A DNA stretch of 64,000 nt from Leptobrachium leishanense (lineage: Eukaryota; Chordata; Amphibia; Anura; Megophryidae). The notes beneath the pieces were generated by a model. That model was not told where the DNA came from. It searched no databases and saw only the letters and a program-made list of their open reading frames with translations. The position numbers were made by a program, and so were the translations under genes. Positions 61,101-64,000 of the stretch are shown here, one piece after another; the stretch's first letter is position 1, and the number at the start of each line of letters is the position of its first letter. The stretch is taken from positions 69,024,997 through 69,088,996 of the forward strand of contig CM019067.1 of the NCBI GenBank assembly GCA_009667805.1, given 5' to 3'.

Positions 61101-61775
61101 TCGGTCTGTGTGTTATACAGAGAGGATGGGTCACTCGGTCTGTGTGTTATACAGAGAGGATGGGTCACTCAGTCTGTGTTATACAGAGAGGATGGGTCAC
61201 TCGGTCTGTGTGTTATACAGAGAGGATGGGTCACTCTCGGTCTGTGTGTTATACAGAGAAGATGGGTCACTCAGTCTGTGTTATACAGAGAGGATGGGTC
61301 ACTCGGTCTGTGTGTTATACAGAGAGGATGGGTCACTCTCGTCTGTGTGTTATACAGAGAGGATGGGTCACTCAGTCTGTGTTATACAGAGAGGATGGGT
61401 CACTCAGTCTGTGTTATACAGAGAGGATGGGTCACTCAGTCTGTGTTATACAGAGAGGATGGGTCACTCTCGGTCTGTGTTATACAGAGAGGATGGGTCA
61501 CTCTCGGTCTGTGTGTTATACAGAGAGGATGGGTCACTCGGTCTGTGTGTTATACAGAGAGGATGGGTCACTCTCGGTCTGTGTGTTATACAGAGAGGAT
61601 GGGTCACTCAGTCTGTGTGTTATACAGAGAGGATGGGTCACTCAGTCTGTGTTATACAGAGAGGATGGGTCACTCAGTCTGTGTGTTATACAGAGAGGAT
61701 GGGTCACTCAGTCTGTGTGTTATACAGAGAGGATGGGTCACTCTCGGTCTGTGTGCTATACAGAGAGGATGGGTC
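58109..61775. repeat. 3.67-kb tandem minisatellite array, mixed 32/34/36-bp units
   Basis: Every unit contains TTATACAGAGAGGATGGGTC. A short unit (32 bp) has ACTCAGTCTGTG before it. A long unit (36 bp) has ACTCTCGGTCTGTGTG or ...TGTC. Intermediate 34-bp types and rare 30- and 38-bp types also occur. By length there are roughly 105-110 units. Units differ almost only in the ACTCAG/ACTCTCGG and TGTG/TGTGTG/TGTGTC/TGTGTTT positions, so the array is young or homogenised. Long open frames run through all three + frames because the unit contains no stop in any of them; they are not genes. Confidence 0.97.
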
Positions 61776-61925
61776 TCCGTCAGTTTTTCTGTTTCACAAT
61801 AAAGCATTCATGGCCTGTGTCAGTGCAGGGTGTTATTTTCATTGATGGCAGCAGGTGGCGCTGTATCCTCGGCTCTCACTAACAGATCCCTGTGGTGCAC
61901 TTCGGCCACGCCCCCTGTATCCATC
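61776..61925 (+). promoter_or_regulatory. Putative mrps28 proximal promoter / 5' UTR
   Basis: Only 150 bases separate the end of the tandem array from the mrps28 start codon. The segment contains GGCAGCAGGTGGCGCTGTAT (CTCF- or E-box-like), CCACGCCCCC (a GC-box-like motif at about 61907) and a CATCATGGCGGCC start context close to the YY1/CCAT motif found at many mitochondrial and ribosomal protein promoters. These are motif resemblances only. No TATA box is obvious. Confidence 0.35.
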
Positions 61926-62087
61926 ATGGCGGCCCCCTGCAGCAGACATGCCGCTTGGTGTGTCAGGAGGTTACGGCAGTCCCTTGCCGTTGTCCCTCGA
62001 TTCTATACGACGTCAATAGCAACAGAGGAGCTTGTGTCCGGGAACAGCGAGAAAAAGGCAACACGACCTCTAGCGCCCGGCGGGAAG
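61926..62087 (+). CDS. mrps28: mrps28 (mitochondrial ribosomal protein S28) exon 1, partial gene
   Basis: From an ATG in good context (ATCATGG) the frame reads MAAPCSRHAAWCVRRLRQSL, then AVVPRFYTTS, up to LAPGGK, then the donor GTGAGG at 62088. The first about 30 residues are rich in Arg, Ala and Ser with no acidic residue, as in a mitochondrial import presequence, and RFYTTS resembles a processing region. The exon is 162 bases, phase 0, and GC/CpG-rich like a housekeeping first exon. The identification rests on position: human TPD52 and MRPS28 are adjacent on the same strand, MRPS28 downstream, and this exon lies downstream of tpd52 on the same strand. MRPS28 is a small-subunit mitoribosome protein whose S1-like domain lies in later exons, outside the window. 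The frame is open upstream to an ATG at 61830, so an earlier start is possible. Confidence 0.7.
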
Positions 62088-63136
62088 GTGAGGCAGGGGA
62101 CATGACAGGAGTGACCGGAAACGGATTCCCTCAGGAGCTGACATTACTGAGCGAACCGAGTGCCCGATGTGGTGCAGCTCTCATCATGCTCAGCCATATG
62201 AGGTTTTTGTAGGATGAAGGGAACTAGAGTCCACTGCACCTTCAAAGCAGGGGTTCCCTACTCCAATACTGGGGCCTCTTTTAGGGCAGGAAGACCCTGC
62301 TTTGAAGGGCGGGAGGGGGGGGGCAAGTACCCCACACCACCCATATTTTCAGCCCTCTACTAGATCATTCCTCAGGGTCTCGTTGTCAAACCTACCTTTA
62401 CCAGCGTTCCATTGTGCACTTTGTACTACGCTGCAGCATCTGCTGGCGCTCTATAATTAACATGTAATAATGAACATGCTGACATAGAGTTAATCTAATG
62501 CTGGCTTTTCGGGGTTACGCGGTACTCGCAAGCCGTCAAAAAGTGATCAGCTTTGTGGCATTTTGTATAACTAACCATGTGTACCCAAAAGGGACAGAGG
62601 ACCCGCGCCCCATTTACAGCCAGGGTCACTAACTCTGCCCCCCCCCCCCATGTTACAAAGCAAAAACTGGCCATCTGTTTCATTCGAAGCCTCCTGAGAA
62701 TTGTAGGCCATAAACATCTGGAGAGGCTGACTGGAGATCCCATGATTCAGCACGCTTTATACAGTGCGCTCTGTCAGGTGGTGCGTGAGCTTACAATCTA
62801 AAGGTAATAAAATGTGGGCTGGAGATGAATGCAGGCTGAGGCGATTCAGCTTGGTGGCAGAGTGAGCGGAACATTGTCAACCAATCAGTGTGAAGGAGGT
62901 CAGAGTGTAAAGAAGTACAGACACCTGGCGCACACCGGTACAAATTAAAGGGACGCTCTGGGCTGGGGTTCCACTTTCCTTTAAGCCACACACGAGCGCT
63001 CTAGCCACGCACTGCAATTTTTTTAAAAGTCGCATATGCACATTGTATGAAGGATGACTGAGATTTCCCTCTGATGGCGGCACGTGCCCAACTGAGTCAG
63101 CCTCCAGTCACACGTCATATCGTCGGATTTACTATC
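62088..63136 (+). other. Start of mrps28 intron 1 (inferred)
   Basis: Begins at the GTGAGG donor. Holds a short L2-like 3'-end remnant (GCTGCAGCATCTGCTGGCGC near 62431) and poly(G)/poly(C) runs at 62308 and 62639. No second exon is visible in the window. Confidence 0.45.
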
Positions 63137-63988
63137 AGGGTTATCCAAAGAGATCCGAATTGCTTGAGAAAGGTAACCGAACAGTGAAAATCAGGGTTCG
63201 GTTACCTTTCCTGACCATTCGGCTATCCAGAGAGCAGGCAATACGATAAATCCTGGCGAATTGCCTGCACATACGGTGCCTGTTCGGTGCCTGTTCGGGG
63301 GCAGTGAAATCCCAATGAAAAAGCACTGCTTCGGCTATTCAGAGAACACAAACCAGCAGTGAAAGGTTCCCCTAATGCCCTGCCATTCGGTGGTTTAATT
63401 CGGCAAATTTATTCAGGAGAATCCCATAGGCTTCAATGTTAAAAATATTCCCGTTTTAATTCAATATCTAATAAACCGTTAATTATAAAATTCTGCAGCA
63501 AAAAGTCTCTTTATTCATTGATTTTTTAGGATACTTTAAGCATTTTTCAGATTTTTTTTTTTTTAGTTAACTTATTTTTTTTGAAACAGCCCTCTTTATT
63601 ATCATTCCCTGGACCTCCTGTGAAAATTTCAGACATTTTCGCTCAGTAGTTTCTTTGCAAACAGCGTTTCATTTTCCCAGATTCATACAAATGGTTTTTC
63701 TAATTTATTCACTGCCTCCTCTACGTCACAGCTGCTTCGGCTCTGTGTGATTCGGCTCCTGTTCGGCTTTTTCGAAGGTTAATCCAGATGTTTTTGCTTG
63801 TTTTCAGCGTGCATTCGGTTAGTTTTCGTCAGGTTTGCGGCGGCTTTTCCCTGCAATTCGGGGACCCTGTGCTGTTTGCTGAATACACCGCAGGGTCACC
63901 GAAATGCAATCGGCAAAAGGAACCGAATTGAAGAGAACGAAAAGTCACCGAACGTGCGGTGACTTTTCGAATCTCTTTGGATAACCCT
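63137..63988. mobile_element. Complete 852-bp terminal-inverted-repeat element
   Basis: AGGGTTATCCAAAGAGATCC at the left and its near complement ending TCTCTTTGGATAACCCT at the right. Words such as AACCGAA, TTCGGT and GCAAAAAGTC recur inside, and the left 60 bases include their own palindrome (GGTAACCGAAC/GTTCGGTTACC). No coding capacity is seen. Confidence 0.78.
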
Positions 63989-64000
63989 GTATGAGTCTCG

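Noticed and set aside
58109..61775. CRISPR-like regular array
   Set aside because: Units are contiguous with no unique spacers, and the sequence is clearly vertebrate.
58124..61882. Very long open frames (over 1,200 codons) in all three + frames
   Set aside because: They are produced by a stop-free tandem repeat unit. The translations are the same short motif repeated in each frame and carry no domain.
61830..61925. Upstream in-frame ATG for mrps28 at 61830
   Set aside because: It would add 32 residues before a classic MAAP... presequence and has a poor start context. The 61926 ATG is preferred, though the upstream one cannot be excluded.

Overview
The window is vertebrate genomic DNA, most likely from a frog (anuran amphibian). 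It holds one nearly complete multi-exon gene and the first exon of a second, both on the + strand, in a large mass of transposable elements. The frog assignment is inference. It rests on the abundant CR1/L2-clade LINEs, full-length Tc1-type elements and dense hAT and piggyBac-like MITEs, together with a tpd52-mrps28 gene order that matches the neighbouring TPD52 and MRPS28 genes of human 8q21.

Genes. tpd52 (tumor protein D52) is assembled from six coding exons: 26504-26642, 30663-30769, 34561-34708, 37298-37399, 42415-42463 and 45922-46035. All have GT/AG borders, and the phases agree everywhere except inside exon 3, which is one base short and shifts into a TGA. A poly(A) signal follows at 46132. 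About 16 kb downstream, 61926-62087 encodes a basic, mitochondrial-presequence-like N-terminus ending in a GT donor. By position and strand this is best read as exon 1 of mrps28, and the rest of that gene lies beyond the window.

Layout. 1-26.5 kb: upstream flank of tpd52, with two copies of one CR1-like LINE (~0.66-3.29 kb and ~20.49-21.65 kb), a foldback element (3.5-4.3 kb), two full-length dead Tc1 elements (9.08-10.70 and 14.43-16.05 kb), several MITEs, and a 1.75-kb hAT-like element filled with a minisatellite (17.3-19.1 kb). 26.5-46 kb: the tpd52 exons, with introns full of hAT MITEs, a piggyBac-like MITE, and several LINEs lying antisense to the gene. Two of these LINEs have their 3' ends about 10 and 30 bp from the exon 2 and exon 3 donors. 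46-58 kb: intergenic hairpin elements, GCGCAAA-rich repeats and an unexplained 296-codon ORF at 50485-51375. 58.1-61.8 kb: a 3.67-kb tandem array of mixed 32/34/36-bp units that ends 150 bp before the mrps28 start codon. 62-64 kb: mrps28 intron 1 with a large terminal-inverted-repeat element at the window edge.

I found no tRNA, rRNA, CRISPR array or bacterial-type system. The most notable points are the tpd52 exon 3 frameshift, the LINE 3' ends abutting splice donors, an exact 33-bp micro-inversion over a reverse-transcriptase motif, and the array next to the mrps28 promoter region. Repeat family names come from visible protein motifs, termini and target-site duplications, not from database comparison.
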